23,645 nt of DNA from a virus. Of this stretch, positions 1 through 5,964 are shown piece after piece. How positions within the stretch are numbered: the stretch's first letter is position 1; every line of letters starts with the position of its first letter. A program made the translations under genes and the position numbers. The notes below the pieces were generated by a model, which did not search any database, was not told the DNA's origin, and saw only the letters and a program-made list of their open reading frames with translations. The stretch covers positions 1 through 23,645 of the IMG/VR virus record IMGVR_UViG_3300020198_001172; one strand, given 5' to 3'.

Positions 1-303
<303 letters not shown>

Positions 304-310
304 GACGGGC

Positions 311-568
311 CTACTCTGCGGCTTGGAGGTGAGGGGAAGGCGCGCGGGATCGGCGCTCGGCCTCTTCCCGGCATTCGAGATCCTGGCAGGCCCACACGCC
401 GCGCTGCGACCGCGAGCAGCCGAAGCCAAAGCAGCCCCGCTCGACGAGACCGCAGATGTCGCAGTTCTCTTGGCGCGCACGATGCGCCTCGGCTGCGGGC
501 GGCCGGACAAGCAAGGGGTCGATCTGATCGGGGTCGCCGACGAGTTTCGGGCGCGGGCCGTACCTCAT
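311..568 (-). CDS. Small cysteine-rich (putative zinc-binding) phage protein
   Basis: An 85-residue protein beginning MRYGPRPKLVGDPDQ. Its start codon overlaps the stop of the upstream gene by 4 bp (ATGA), the usual sign of translational coupling, and I chose this start for that reason over a longer in-frame version. The middle and C-terminal half carries CDICG, CFGFGC and WACQDLEC, enough cysteines for one or two zinc sites. A zinc-ribbon or zinc-finger-like small protein is the natural reading. I do not recognise the family. Its place in the operon with the clamp and RusA suggests a DNA-metabolism accessory, which is inference only. Confidence 0.7.
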   Translation of the reverse strand: MRYGPRPKLVGDPDQIDPLLVRPPAAEAHRARQENCDICGLVERGCFGFGCSRSQRGVWACQDLECREEAERRSRAPSPHLQAAE

Positions 569-858
569 GGCTGGCTCGGCGCTGCGACGAAGCTCTGCGC
601 GTTGCCGTCGCTGAAGAGGCCGGCATCCTGGGGCGTCAGGTATCCTTTTGCGATCGCCTGCATCGCCGAGATGGCGGGCGCCGGCAGACCGCTGGGCTCG
701 AACCAATAGGCCAGGACGCTCGCGTCATCGCCAACCGTCCGCGGGCGATAGCTGCGGCAGAGAACCTGCCCGCGGCGGCACCGCTCAACTACCGTGCGGA
801 CGCGCTTCGGCAGCCTCTCGAACTCGGACCGCGTGTCCTCTTTCTTCTTCCTGGGCAT
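565..858 (-). CDS. Hypothetical phage early protein, 97 aa
   Basis: The protein begins MPRKKKEDTRSEFERLPKRV. I chose this start because GAGGAG lies nine bases upstream, just after the stop of the sliding-clamp gene; longer in-frame starts would run back through that gene. The first 40 residues are very basic with two cysteines (ERCRRGQVLCRS). The rest is neutral, with a segment (SGLPAPAISAMQAIAKGYLTP) that may form a helix pair. No family is recognised. It overlaps the next gene by 4 bp, so it is part of the coupled early operon. A DNA- or clamp-associated role is possible only from the neighbourhood. Confidence 0.75.
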   Translation of the reverse strand: MPRKKKEDTRSEFERLPKRVRTVVERCRRGQVLCRSYRPRTVGDDASVLAYWFEPSGLPAPAISAMQAIAKGYLTPQDAGLFSDGNAQSFVAAPSQP

Positions 859-869
859 AGCAGCACTCC

Positions 870-2012
870 TCACACGCGCATCGGCATCAGGACGGAGACA
901 GCGCCGACGATCGCGGCGTCGGGGACGATCCGCACGGGAGCGTCGGGGGCAGTGATCTGCAGGCGCAGGTGCTTCGACCCGATGCGCGCGGCGGCCCGCG
1001 CTAAGCCCGCCAGAAACTCGGCGTTCATGCCGATGCTCGGCACTTCGATTGAGCCCTGACAGGCCAACCGGGTCGCAGTCGTGCCGAAGTCGGGATTGTT
1101 GGTGCTGAGCCTGACGCCGCCCTCGCACGGCTCGAACTTGACCGCTCGGGCGCGGCCGCTCACCGCGGCCTTGGCGAGCTGCAGGGCGCGAGCGAGTTCT
1201 GGCAGCGCGACCTCGATCTCGGCGCCACCCTCGGCCGGCACGACGCGTCGCCAATCCGGGAATTTGCCGTCGACCAGCCTCGTGCGGATGCGGATACCGT
1301 TGGAGACGATCTCCAGCTTGTTCGGCCCGTCGCTGGCGCCGTAGGCGGTGATCTGAGCCTCGCCCGTACCCACCAGCGGCAAAGCCATCCTGACGGCATG
1401 GCGTGGGATGATGATCGGCGCGCGGTCGCTGTTCTGGCCGGCGAGGTTCGTCGTGCGAGAAACGAGGCGGTGGCCGTCGGTCGCCACGGCGATGGCCTGT
1501 CCCTCGCGGACCTCCAGGCAGACGCCGTTGAGGTAGTAGCGCGTCTCCTCCGTCGACATGACGTCGGCCGCGCCCCCGATGAGGTAGGCGAACACGCCGT
1601 CGGGCAGCACGAGGCTCCAGACGAGGCTGTCGATCGCGAGGGGCGGCAGATCGGCCGCGGGCAGAACGCCGAATGTCGCCTCTGTGTCGCCGGCACGAAG
1701 GGTCAGCCTGCCATCATCGCCGCCCTTGAACGCGACGGTCTCGCTCGCGATCGCACGCAACATGTCGCGCAGGCGGTGTGCCGGCACGCAGATGGCGCCT
1801 TCACCCCTGGCCTCGACCTCGACCCGCACCTCGTGGTCGAGGTTGGTGCCGGTAACAGCCAGCGTGCCGAAGCCCATCGCGAGGCTGGCATAGGAGAGGA
1901 TCGGGACGCCGCTCCGCTGGTCAATGGCCGAACCGACCCATGACAGCGCCTGCAGCAGGTCGGCGCGCTTGACCTCGACGGCGAACGGTGCCGCTTCCTT
2001 CTTCCGGCTCAT
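870..2012 (-). CDS. dnaN: DNA polymerase III beta subunit (sliding clamp), phage-encoded
   Basis: A 380-residue protein, full length for a bacterial beta clamp (about 365-390). Features typical of the three-domain clamp are visible: an N-terminal domain with a VPILSYASL-type segment, a central RYYLNGVCLEV followed by ATDGHRLV, then FPDWRRVVP, and the classic C-terminal end VLMPMRV. The homodimer ring encircles DNA and tethers polymerase and other clamp-binding proteins. The chosen ATG (2012) has GGAG eight bases upstream and overlaps the preceding stop by 4 bp; a longer frame to 2150 would cover the upstream gene. A temperate phage carrying its own complete clamp is unusual and points to self-sufficient or host-redirecting replication. 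The function call is firm; whether it replaces or competes with the host clamp is inference. Confidence 0.93.
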   Translation of the reverse strand: MSRKKEAAPFAVEVKRADLLQALSWVGSAIDQRSGVPILSYASLAMGFGTLAVTGTNLDHEVRVEVEARGEGAICVPAHRLRDMLRAIASETVAFKGGDDGRLTLRAGDTEATFGVLPAADLPPLAIDSLVWSLVLPDGVFAYLIGGAADVMSTEETRYYLNGVCLEVREGQAIAVATDGHRLVSRTTNLAGQNSDRAPIIIPRHAVRMALPLVGTGEAQITAYGASDGPNKLEIVSNGIRIRTRLVDGKFPDWRRVVPAEGGAEIEVALPELARALQLAKAAVSGRARAVKFEPCEGGVRLSTNNPDFGTTATRLACQGSIEVPSIGMNAEFLAGLARAAARIGSKHLRLQITAPDAPVRIVPDAAIVGAVSVLMPMRV

Positions 2013-2218
2013 GGGCAAGCTCCAGTGGTGAGAGAGGCGGCGCTCGCGGCGCGGCGCTCGTCCTGCAGGCGCGCGAGGATCCGGCAGACCTCGTGCTCGG
2101 GCAGGAGGGTCGTCTTCGCGATGTCGGCGCTGTCGAGCCGCCGAGCCCAAAGCTCTGCGACCCAGCGGCGATTGAAGGCGGCAATGGTCGGAGACGACTC
2201 GAACAGCGCCTTGCTCAT
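2009..2218 (-). CDS. Small putative helix-turn-helix protein, 69 aa
   Basis: A short acidic/basic protein, MSKALFESSPTIAAFNRRWV..., with a central LDSADIAKTTLLPEHEVCRILARLQDER. That segment reads as a compact helix-turn-helix (helix, turn around LLPE, recognition-like helix EVCRILARLQ). GGAG lies eight bases upstream of the ATG. The gene starts on the last base of the RusA stop (TGATG) and overlaps the clamp start by 4 bp, so all three are probably translated as a coupled unit. The family is not recognised. It could be a small regulator or a structural helper of replication. Longer alternative frames here are shadows of RusA. Confidence 0.72.
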   Translation of the reverse strand: MSKALFESSPTIAAFNRRWVAELWARRLDSADIAKTTLLPEHEVCRILARLQDERRAASAASLTTGACP

Positions 2219-2769
2219 CAGCCGATCTCCGCCAGCACGGTGAGCACCTGGCCCTCGTTCAAGCCAAGGGCGACGGCGATGTAGGCGGCGCTTTGGCCCT
2301 CGGCCGCGCGCACCTCGATCTCGGCCCGGTCTTGATCCTCCACGGGCAGGCCGGTGAGGACCATGCGGACCTCGGTGGCGGCGCGGTCGAACTCGACCTG
2401 GGTGCGGCGCACGTAGCGCTGGCCGTCGTCGGCGATGATGCCGGCGGCGACCGCCACATCGAGGCAGGGCTTCACGCGGTTGTCGATGTCGCCGCGGAAG
2501 GGCGGGAGGTAGATCGCCACATCGCAGGGGCCGGCCATCCGGCCGGGCCGCTGCACGTCGATCAGGAGCACCGCCTGCTGGCGCCACGCCCGGTACTTCG
2601 GCGTCTTCCGACGGCCGCCGGCGACGTTGTAGAACAGGCTGTTCGTGCTCGGCGGGAGCGGAAAACGGATCTCGACCGAGGGCACGATCCGGCGCTGAGC
2701 GTAGACCGGGCGCTCCTCGGGCTTGAGGCGCGCGCCCAGCTTTGCAGATGAGAGGGAGGACGCGCGCAT
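2218..2769 (-). CDS. rusA: RusA-family Holliday junction resolvase
   Basis: A 183-residue protein with the RusA hallmarks: a substrate-binding PPSTNSLFYN near residue 40, then GDIDNRVKPCLDVAVAAG (about 93-110) with acidic metal-binding positions D94 and D96, the nearby lysine K100, and a further aspartate pair at IIADDGQ (114-115). RusA enzymes cut four-way DNA junctions, here likely resolving recombination or replication intermediates before packaging. E. coli RusA is about 120 residues. The extra C-terminal 40 residues (RAAEGQSAAYIAVALGLNEG...) look like a small helix-turn-helix, an unusual addition. The first 30 residues may not be translated, since the ribosome site at 2769 is weak. The neighbouring clamp and GapR genes support a replication/recombination module. 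Confidence 0.88.
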   Translation of the reverse strand: MRASSLSSAKLGARLKPEERPVYAQRRIVPSVEIRFPLPPSTNSLFYNVAGGRRKTPKYRAWRQQAVLLIDVQRPGRMAGPCDVAIYLPPFRGDIDNRVKPCLDVAVAAGIIADDGQRYVRRTQVEFDRAATEVRMVLTGLPVEDQDRAEIEVRAAEGQSAAYIAVALGLNEGQVLTVLAEIG

Positions 2770-2774
2770 GTCGG

Positions 2775-3020
2775 CTACGCCATCCCGAGCGCCTGGAGGT
2801 ACAACTCCAGGATCGCCTCTTCCTCGGTGCGCTCGTCGTGGTCCTTCTTGCGGAGGCGGATGATCTGCCGAAGCACCTTCACGTCGAAGCCGTTGGCCTT
2901 CGCCTCGGCGTAGACCTCCTTGATGTCGCCCTTCAGCGCATCGACTTCCTCAAGCAATCGCTCAAGCCTCGCGATGATGCTCTTCAGCTGATCGGCGGCA
3001 ACGTCTGTCGTTTCTGTCAT
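2775..3020 (-). CDS. gapR: GapR/DUF2312 (UPF0335) DNA-binding protein
   Basis: An 81-residue protein with the family pattern: AADQLKSIIARLERLLEEVDALKGDIKEVYAEAKANGFD, then a basic LRQIIRLRKKDHDERTEEEAILELYLQALG. The first helix pair forms the coiled-coil dimer and the basic stretch contacts DNA. In Caulobacter the chromosomal homologue (about 89 residues) is a nucleoid-associated protein that clamps overtwisted DNA ahead of forks. Phage copies are common in Alphaproteobacteria, which supports the host assignment. The start at 3020 has AGGAG seven bases upstream and overlaps the preceding stop by 4 bp. A role in keeping phage DNA topology favourable during replication is likely but inferred. 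Confidence 0.9.
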   Translation of the reverse strand: MTETTDVAADQLKSIIARLERLLEEVDALKGDIKEVYAEAKANGFDVKVLRQIIRLRKKDHDERTEEEAILELYLQALGMA

Positions 3021-3619
3021 GCCCTTGCTCCTGCATTGGCGGAGACGGGCCAAGCCGCTCCACGTGCTTGCTTCCAGATACGGTTCTTCTTGATGAGGTG
3101 GATCGTGTGGATCGACACGCCGTAGTCGGCGCCGATGTCGCGGTAGCGTTCGCCCGCCGCGATGCGCTGGCGGATCACCGGGATCTGCGCTTCTTTAAGC
3201 TTGGCGCCGAAGACGCGACTGCCATGGCAGTGGGTGTTGTGCCGGGCGCGGTCGTGCTGGTTCTCGCGAGCGCTGGCCCAGCGCAGGTTGGACGCCTTCG
3301 CATTCGATGTGTCGCCATCGTTGTGGGCCACGATGGCCCCCTCGAACGGCGGCGGACCTAAGAAGGCAGCGGCCACTAGATGGTGGATGCGGGCAGACTT
3401 CCTCTTCTGTCTGCAGGACAGGGTGATGAACGGGTATTTCGCGACCGATGCGGGGCGTAGCACCCGATTGCGCCGGCGGACCTTCCCCCAAGAGCTGACC
3501 TCGTATCCCGGCCAATCGGGAATGGTCCGCCAAAGCTCGATCTCATCGAAGCGGGCGATGAGATCCGCTACGGAAAACGAGGTCTCACTACCTTGAATGC
3601 TTGCGGCATCCGTGGTCAT
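3017..3619 (-). CDS. NUMOD4-HNH homing-type endonuclease with C-terminal HTH
   Basis: A 200-residue protein with three parts. NUMOD4 (about 29-75): ELWRTIPDWPGYEVSSWGKV. HNH (about 79-125): HHLVAAAFLG, then AHNDGDTSNAKASNLRWASA with the conserved His/Asn and the NLRW tail. A C-terminal HTH-like region (about 138-182): AKLKEAQIPVIRQRIAAG and DIGADYGVSIHTIHLIKK. Free-standing enzymes of this design nick or cut specific DNA and often spread as homing genes. AGGAAGG precedes the ATG. A strong hairpin lies just upstream, at the junction with the previous operon gene, and the stop overlaps gapR by 4 bp, so it may be an insertion tailored to keep the operon coupled. No intron or intein is visible next to it. 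Confidence 0.88.
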   Translation of the reverse strand: MTTDAASIQGSETSFSVADLIARFDEIELWRTIPDWPGYEVSSWGKVRRRNRVLRPASVAKYPFITLSCRQKRKSARIHHLVAAAFLGPPPFEGAIVAHNDGDTSNAKASNLRWASARENQHDRARHNTHCHGSRVFGAKLKEAQIPVIRQRIAAGERYRDIGADYGVSIHTIHLIKKNRIWKQARGAAWPVSANAGARA

Positions 3620-3655
3620 CTATCGGCCTTCCTGCCAGGGAATGTTCTGGTCTCA

Positions 3656-3702
3656 CCGCTCGGTGCCCCGCTTCGCGGATGGGGCCCGAGCGGTTTGCTT
3701 TT
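3656..3702 (+). terminator. Strong hairpin with T-tract between two minus-strand genes
   Basis: A 13-bp stem (3656-3669 with 3681-3693, one bulged T) closes an 11-base loop and is followed on the plus strand by TTTGCTTTT (3694-3702). This is a textbook Rho-independent terminator for plus-strand transcription, but no plus-strand gene precedes it. On minus the hairpin follows the stop at 3707 without a T-tract, so it may instead stabilise or attenuate the minus mRNA before the HNH gene, or stop antisense transcription. Confidence 0.6.
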
Positions 3703-3706
3703 GCGA

Positions 3707-4117
3707 TCAGCGGTGCTGCGTCAGTCGCTGCACGCCCTGATCCACCACCGCAGCCACCACGGCAGAGGCTTGCCGGCCTCCCGCAGCGCCCGCGCCTTCT
3801 TCCATTTCCAGGCGCGCGCACGTGCCCTGATCCATTGCATCGTCTCCCCCTCCGAGCGCGAAGAACGCGGCCCGATCTTCGTCCGCCTGGGCGTCCCAGC
3901 GGTCACAGTTGGCTTGGTAGGTCGCGCGGATGCGCAGGAAGGTGTCGGCGTCGAGCCGGACCGGCTGGTTGCCCACGAACTTGCGCACCCACGATGCGGT
4001 GGTGCCGATCGTGCGGCCCACGGCCTCGTAGGCCAGCATCCGCGAGCCGGTGCGGCGCTCGGCGTGGCGCACCAGAGCATCGACCAGCGGATTGGCGAGG
4101 TTAGCAGCGGTCTGCAT
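3707..4117 (-). CDS. Putative HTH DNA-binding early protein, 136 aa
   Basis: Begins MQTAANLANPLVDALVRHAE. The centre (about 28-75), LAYEAVGRTIGTTASWVRKFVGNQ and then DADTFLRIRATYQANCDRWD, has the spacing of a lambda-repressor-like helix-turn-helix (GTTASWVRKF as recognition helix). The C-terminal 45 residues are Gly/Ala/Gln-rich and overlap a second, well-initiated small frame, so the functional end may be near the ALGGGDD segment. This is the first gene of the main minus-strand block; upstream lie two copies of a CGGACAAT element, one overlapping the start codon, which could be an autoregulatory operator. The family is not identified. A regulator of early genes is the best guess. Confidence 0.72.
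   Translation of the reverse strand: MQTAANLANPLVDALVRHAERRTGSRMLAYEAVGRTIGTTASWVRKFVGNQPVRLDADTFLRIRATYQANCDRWDAQADEDRAAFFALGGGDDAMDQGTCARLEMEEGAGAAGGRQASAVVAAVVDQGVQRLTQHR
3721..3840 (-). CDS. Nested 39-aa Trp/Arg-rich small protein (out of frame)
   Basis: Inside the 3' end of the preceding gene, in another frame, an ATG at 3840 follows a very strong ribosome site (GGAGGGGGAGACG). It encodes 39 residues starting MQWIRARARAWKWKKARALR and ending in a tryptophan-rich PLPWWLRWWIRACSD. The composition (seven Trp, strongly basic) would suit a membrane- or nucleic-acid-binding micro-protein. GC at third codon positions is high in this frame, at least as high as in the host frame. It is too short for standard ORF calls. 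The reality of translation is uncertain. Confidence 0.42.
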   Translation of the reverse strand: MQWIRARARAWKWKKARALREAGKPLPWWLRWWIRACSD

Positions 4118-4144
4118 TGTCCGTTTCCGGGCAAAAATTGTCCG
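4116..4144. repeat. Two direct CGGACAAT elements, 21 bp apart
   Basis: ATTGTCCG occurs at 4116-4123 and again at 4137-4144, exactly 21 bp apart (two helical turns). The first copy overlaps the ATG of the minus-strand gene ending at 3707. The arrangement suits a protein binding one face of the DNA at a promoter or start site. No convincing -35/-10 pair is visible beside it. Confidence 0.4.
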
Positions 4145-4287
4145 CATCTGAGCACTCCGACATGCTGAATTGCATCTCGTGGAGGCCAGCGGCCGGACGA
4201 AGACTTGAAGCGGAGGACGCAACACTGAGGGCAACAGCGCGACCGCCACGGGCTTGGCGGCAGGAGGCGGACGCGCGCGAAGAAAGA

Positions 4288-4368
4288 TCCGGGGCACGAA
4301 GGCCCCGGAAGTCAGGGAGGAGCCCCTGAGGGGCGACGAACGCGCAGAGGCGCGAAACGGAGAACGAG
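4288..4368 (+). promoter_or_regulatory. Three-hairpin GC-rich leader before an 82-aa gene
   Basis: Three perfect hairpins stand in series just before the start of the next plus-strand gene: TCCGGGGC/GCCCCGGA (4288-4295 with 4302-4309), GCCCC-TGA-GGGGC (4322-4334) and CGCGC-AGAG-GCGCG (4341-4354). They are followed by a GGAGA ribosome site at 4359-4363 and the ATG at 4369. None has a T-tract, so simple termination is unlikely. A structured 5' leader, protein-binding RNA or small RNA is possible. Confidence 0.45.
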
Positions 4369-4617
4369 ATGAACGAGCACACACCCGAGACGGACGGCGC
4401 CGCGACAATCCTGGCGATGCACGCCATGGTGACGTGGTTGGTGAAGCGGGAAGTCGAGCGGGGCGAGGACGGGGGCGCGTCGCTGTCCCGGCACATGGTC
4501 GAGGCGATGCTCGGCGTGGTGCAGGTGGATCCGGCGCTCGCCGAAGCGGCGCACGAGGCGAGCAACGTCGTCGCCCGTGTCATCGACACCCGGCCGATGC
4601 TGGCGGTGCTGAACTGA
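4369..4617 (+). CDS. Hypothetical 82-aa protein inside the immunity region
   Basis: Begins MNEHTPETDGAATILAMHAM and is mostly helical with a mixed acid/base surface (VTWLVKREVERGEDGG, then LSRHMVEAMLGVVQVDPALAEAAHEASNVV). Codon use is strongly GC at third positions, and GGAGA precedes the ATG, so it is very likely real although it lies on the opposite strand to its flanking genes. The minus-strand frame across the same bases is Ser/Thr-rich and looks like a shadow. Its isolation between the Cro-side genes and the early operon, with its own structured leader, suggests a separately controlled function such as a superinfection or immunity accessory. That is speculation; no family is recognised. 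Confidence 0.7.
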   Translation: MNEHTPETDGAATILAMHAMVTWLVKREVERGEDGGASLSRHMVEAMLGVVQVDPALAEAAHEASNVVARVIDTRPMLAVLN

Positions 4618-4720
4618 GGTGCGCCCGATCCTGACGCAGTGGGAACAGAAACGAGGACCGGGCGCGTTCCGGCAGCGGACAGGCCGTGTCGCTGCAGGAA
4701 GGGGGAGCGAAGCGCGGCGC

Positions 4721-4870
4721 TCATCGGGCCGGGCTCCAAGTGAGGGTGATGAGGTCGCCGCGGCTGGCCGCCTGCTTCAGGCTGGCGCCGACGAGGATCG
4801 CTGCGTAGAGCGTGGCCGCGATGCCGATGGTGCCAAGGATGGCGCAGAGACGGAGGGAGCGATGGCTCAT
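4721..4870 (-). CDS. Small single-pass membrane protein, 49 aa
   Basis: A 49-residue protein, MSHRSLRLCAILGTIGIAAT..., with a short basic N-terminus, one hydrophobic helix (about residues 9-30, LCAILGTIGIAATLYAAILVGA) and a short polar tail ending in LTWSPAR. Its ATG overlaps the stop of the Cro-like gene by 4 bp, so it is translated with Cro and would be made early in the lytic switch. Small membrane proteins at this position in temperate phages can act in superinfection exclusion or host-membrane signalling, but nothing here proves that. The gene is below usual length cut-offs and easily missed. Confidence 0.72.
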   Translation of the reverse strand: MSHRSLRLCAILGTIGIAATLYAAILVGASLKQAASRGDLITLTWSPAR

Positions 4871-5106
4871 GCCGCGGCCTCGCTATCGACCGGCAGAAAG
4901 TCGGCTGCCGTCAGCGGCACGCACTTCTGTCGCGCGAGGTTGAGAACTGCCACGTGATGGCGCTGCGGAATGAGGCCGCCAGTGCCGCCGCGCTGACGCG
5001 ACCACGTCCACTTGCGCACCTGCGAGTAGCTGACGCCTAGCCCCTTTGAGAGTTCGGCGGCACCTCCGAGGCTATCTATAATCGACATGGCGGGCTGCAG
5101 GCTCAT
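4867..5106 (-). CDS. Cro-like (CI/Cro superfamily) transcriptional regulator
   Basis: A 79-residue protein, MSLQPAMSIIDSLGGAAELS..., with a helix-turn-helix in residues 12-35 (LGGAAELSKGLGVSYSQVRKWTW) and a second segment GLIPQRHHVAVLNLARQ that continues the five-helix fold of small phage Cro/YdaS-like proteins. It is divergent from the S24 repressor, the standard Cro position, and would bind the operators between them to turn off the repressor and commit to lysis. A -35/-10 pair places the transcript start at or next to the ATG, so the mRNA may be leaderless. An alternative start at the second Met (5088) has no ribosome site either. Confidence 0.82.
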   Translation of the reverse strand: MSLQPAMSIIDSLGGAAELSKGLGVSYSQVRKWTWSRQRGGTGGLIPQRHHVAVLNLARQKCVPLTAADFLPVDSEAAA

Positions 5107-5112
5107 GCCTGT

Positions 5113-5140
5113 ACCATATCGATATTCGACACGCGGTCAA
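5113..5140 (-). promoter_or_regulatory. Leftward early promoter (Cro promoter)
   Basis: On the minus strand TTGACC (5140-5135) and TATGGT (5118-5113) are separated by 16 bp. The expected start point lies about seven bases beyond the -10, at the Cro ATG (5106), giving little or no leader. The same CTTGACCGCGT block, with the same 16-bp spacing, recurs in the rightward promoter at 5902-5929. Confidence 0.65.
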
Positions 5141-5156
5141 GCGGCGGCGTGTCGAA
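5125..5156. promoter_or_regulatory. Inverted-repeat operator pair in the repressor-Cro interval
   Basis: TTCGACACGC (5125-5134) and its exact reverse complement GCGTGTCGAA (5147-5156) flank the leftward -35 with centres 22 bp apart, about two helical turns. A third copy, TTCGACACG, lies at 5194-5202 within the 5' end of the repressor frame, and a fourth at 5888-5896 before the rightward promoter. This distribution is what one expects for repressor/Cro operators. Confidence 0.65.
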
Positions 5157-5183
5157 GTCCTCTAGCGACGGCAGAGGTGCTCA

Positions 5184-5876
5184 ATGCGACAAGTTCGACA
5201 CGAACCGGATGGCGCCTGGGCTGAGATGCAAAAGGAAGAAGTGGCCGAGTGGGTCACGAAGACCCTTAAAGAGGCCGGCATCTCATTCGCGAAAGCGTCG
5301 CGCGCTCTCGGCCTGCCGCCGGACGCCATCAGCAAAGTCGCGCGCGGCGCAAGAGACCTTTCCGCTACCGAAATGGCGCAGATCGCCGATCTCGCCGGTG
5401 GAGAACTGCCGGCCATAGCCCTAGAAAGTGGGCCGCGTCCACGTTATGTTCCTGTGGTCGGCGAAGTCGCCGCAGGATTGTGGCGGGACGTGAACGACTT
5501 TGTTGACATAAGTCATAGTATTTTGTCCGCCGTTGACGCGCGCTGGCCTGCTCACAGCGTTTGCGCCTATAAGGTCGTCGGCGAAAGCATCAATCTTAAA
5601 GCGGGCGACGGCGATCACGTTATTGTGCTTTCTCACGATCAGGCCCCGCGTTGCTTGAGGAGTGGTGACTGGGTCGTCGTTGAGCGCACCCGGCACGACC
5701 TGCGCGAGCGGACGGTGAAACTCGCTAAGCAGGGCCCGAGCGGCGAGTGGGAACTGTGGCCGCATTCGACAGACCCTCGATACAAAGAGCCTGTCATCCT
5801 CGGCGCCCACGACGGCGAGGTGATAGAGCTTGTAGGGTTCGTTCTCGAATTCGTGTCCAAGGGCGTTCAGTTCTGA
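5184..5876 (+). CDS. cI: CI/LexA-type phage repressor (HTH + S24 self-cleaving peptidase)
   Basis: A 230-residue protein. The N-terminal HTH (about 25-75) contains LKEAGISFAKASRALGLPPD and AISKVARGARDLSATEMAQIADL. The linker holds a probable autocleavage site VVGEVAAGLW (Ala97-Gly98). The S24 core has the catalytic Ser135 in VVGESINLKAGD and Lys179 in RTVKLAK. On DNA damage RecA would promote self-cleavage and induction, as known for the family. Two starts are possible: ATG 5184 (AGAGG seven bases upstream) and ATG 5226 (MQKEEVAEW); the HTH is complete in both. An operator copy lies between the two starts. Codon use is slightly less GC-rich in the 3' half, suggesting mosaic origin. It sits between two promoters that share its operators. 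Confidence 0.9.
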   Translation: MRQVRHEPDGAWAEMQKEEVAEWVTKTLKEAGISFAKASRALGLPPDAISKVARGARDLSATEMAQIADLAGGELPAIALESGPRPRYVPVVGEVAAGLWRDVNDFVDISHSILSAVDARWPAHSVCAYKVVGESINLKAGDGDHVIVLSHDQAPRCLRSGDWVVVERTRHDLRERTVKLAKQGPSGEWELWPHSTDPRYKEPVILGAHDGEVIELVGFVLEFVSKGVQF

Positions 5877-5887
5877 TCGTATCTTTT

Positions 5888-5929
5888 TTCGACACGAACG
5901 CTTGACCGCGTAGCGATATTCGATAGGCT
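5888..5929 (+). promoter_or_regulatory. Rightward early promoter with operator
   Basis: TTGACC (5902-5907) and TAGGCT (5924-5929) are separated by 16 bp. Upstream is the operator element TTCGACACG (5888-5896), and CGATATTCGA (5914-5923) fills the spacer next to the -10; both elements also occur at the leftward promoter. The unit would drive the plus-strand accessory operon from 5965. A T-rich stretch (5884-5889) just after the repressor stop could help end repressor transcription, but no hairpin accompanies it. Confidence 0.65.
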
Positions 5930-5964
5930 AGCCACATCGCCACCCCGCGATGGAGTTGCCGCCG

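Noticed and set aside
4101-4739. Long minus-strand frame (212 aa) across the immunity region
   Set aside because: Ser/Thr/Ala-rich text without domain character, opposite the better-supported 82-aa plus-strand gene; third-position bias fits the plus gene.
4619-4957. Plus-strand 112-aa frame starting with GTG after the 82-aa gene
   Set aside because: Low-complexity Arg/Gly/Ala translation that runs antisense through the small membrane protein and the Cro gene; no good ribosome site.
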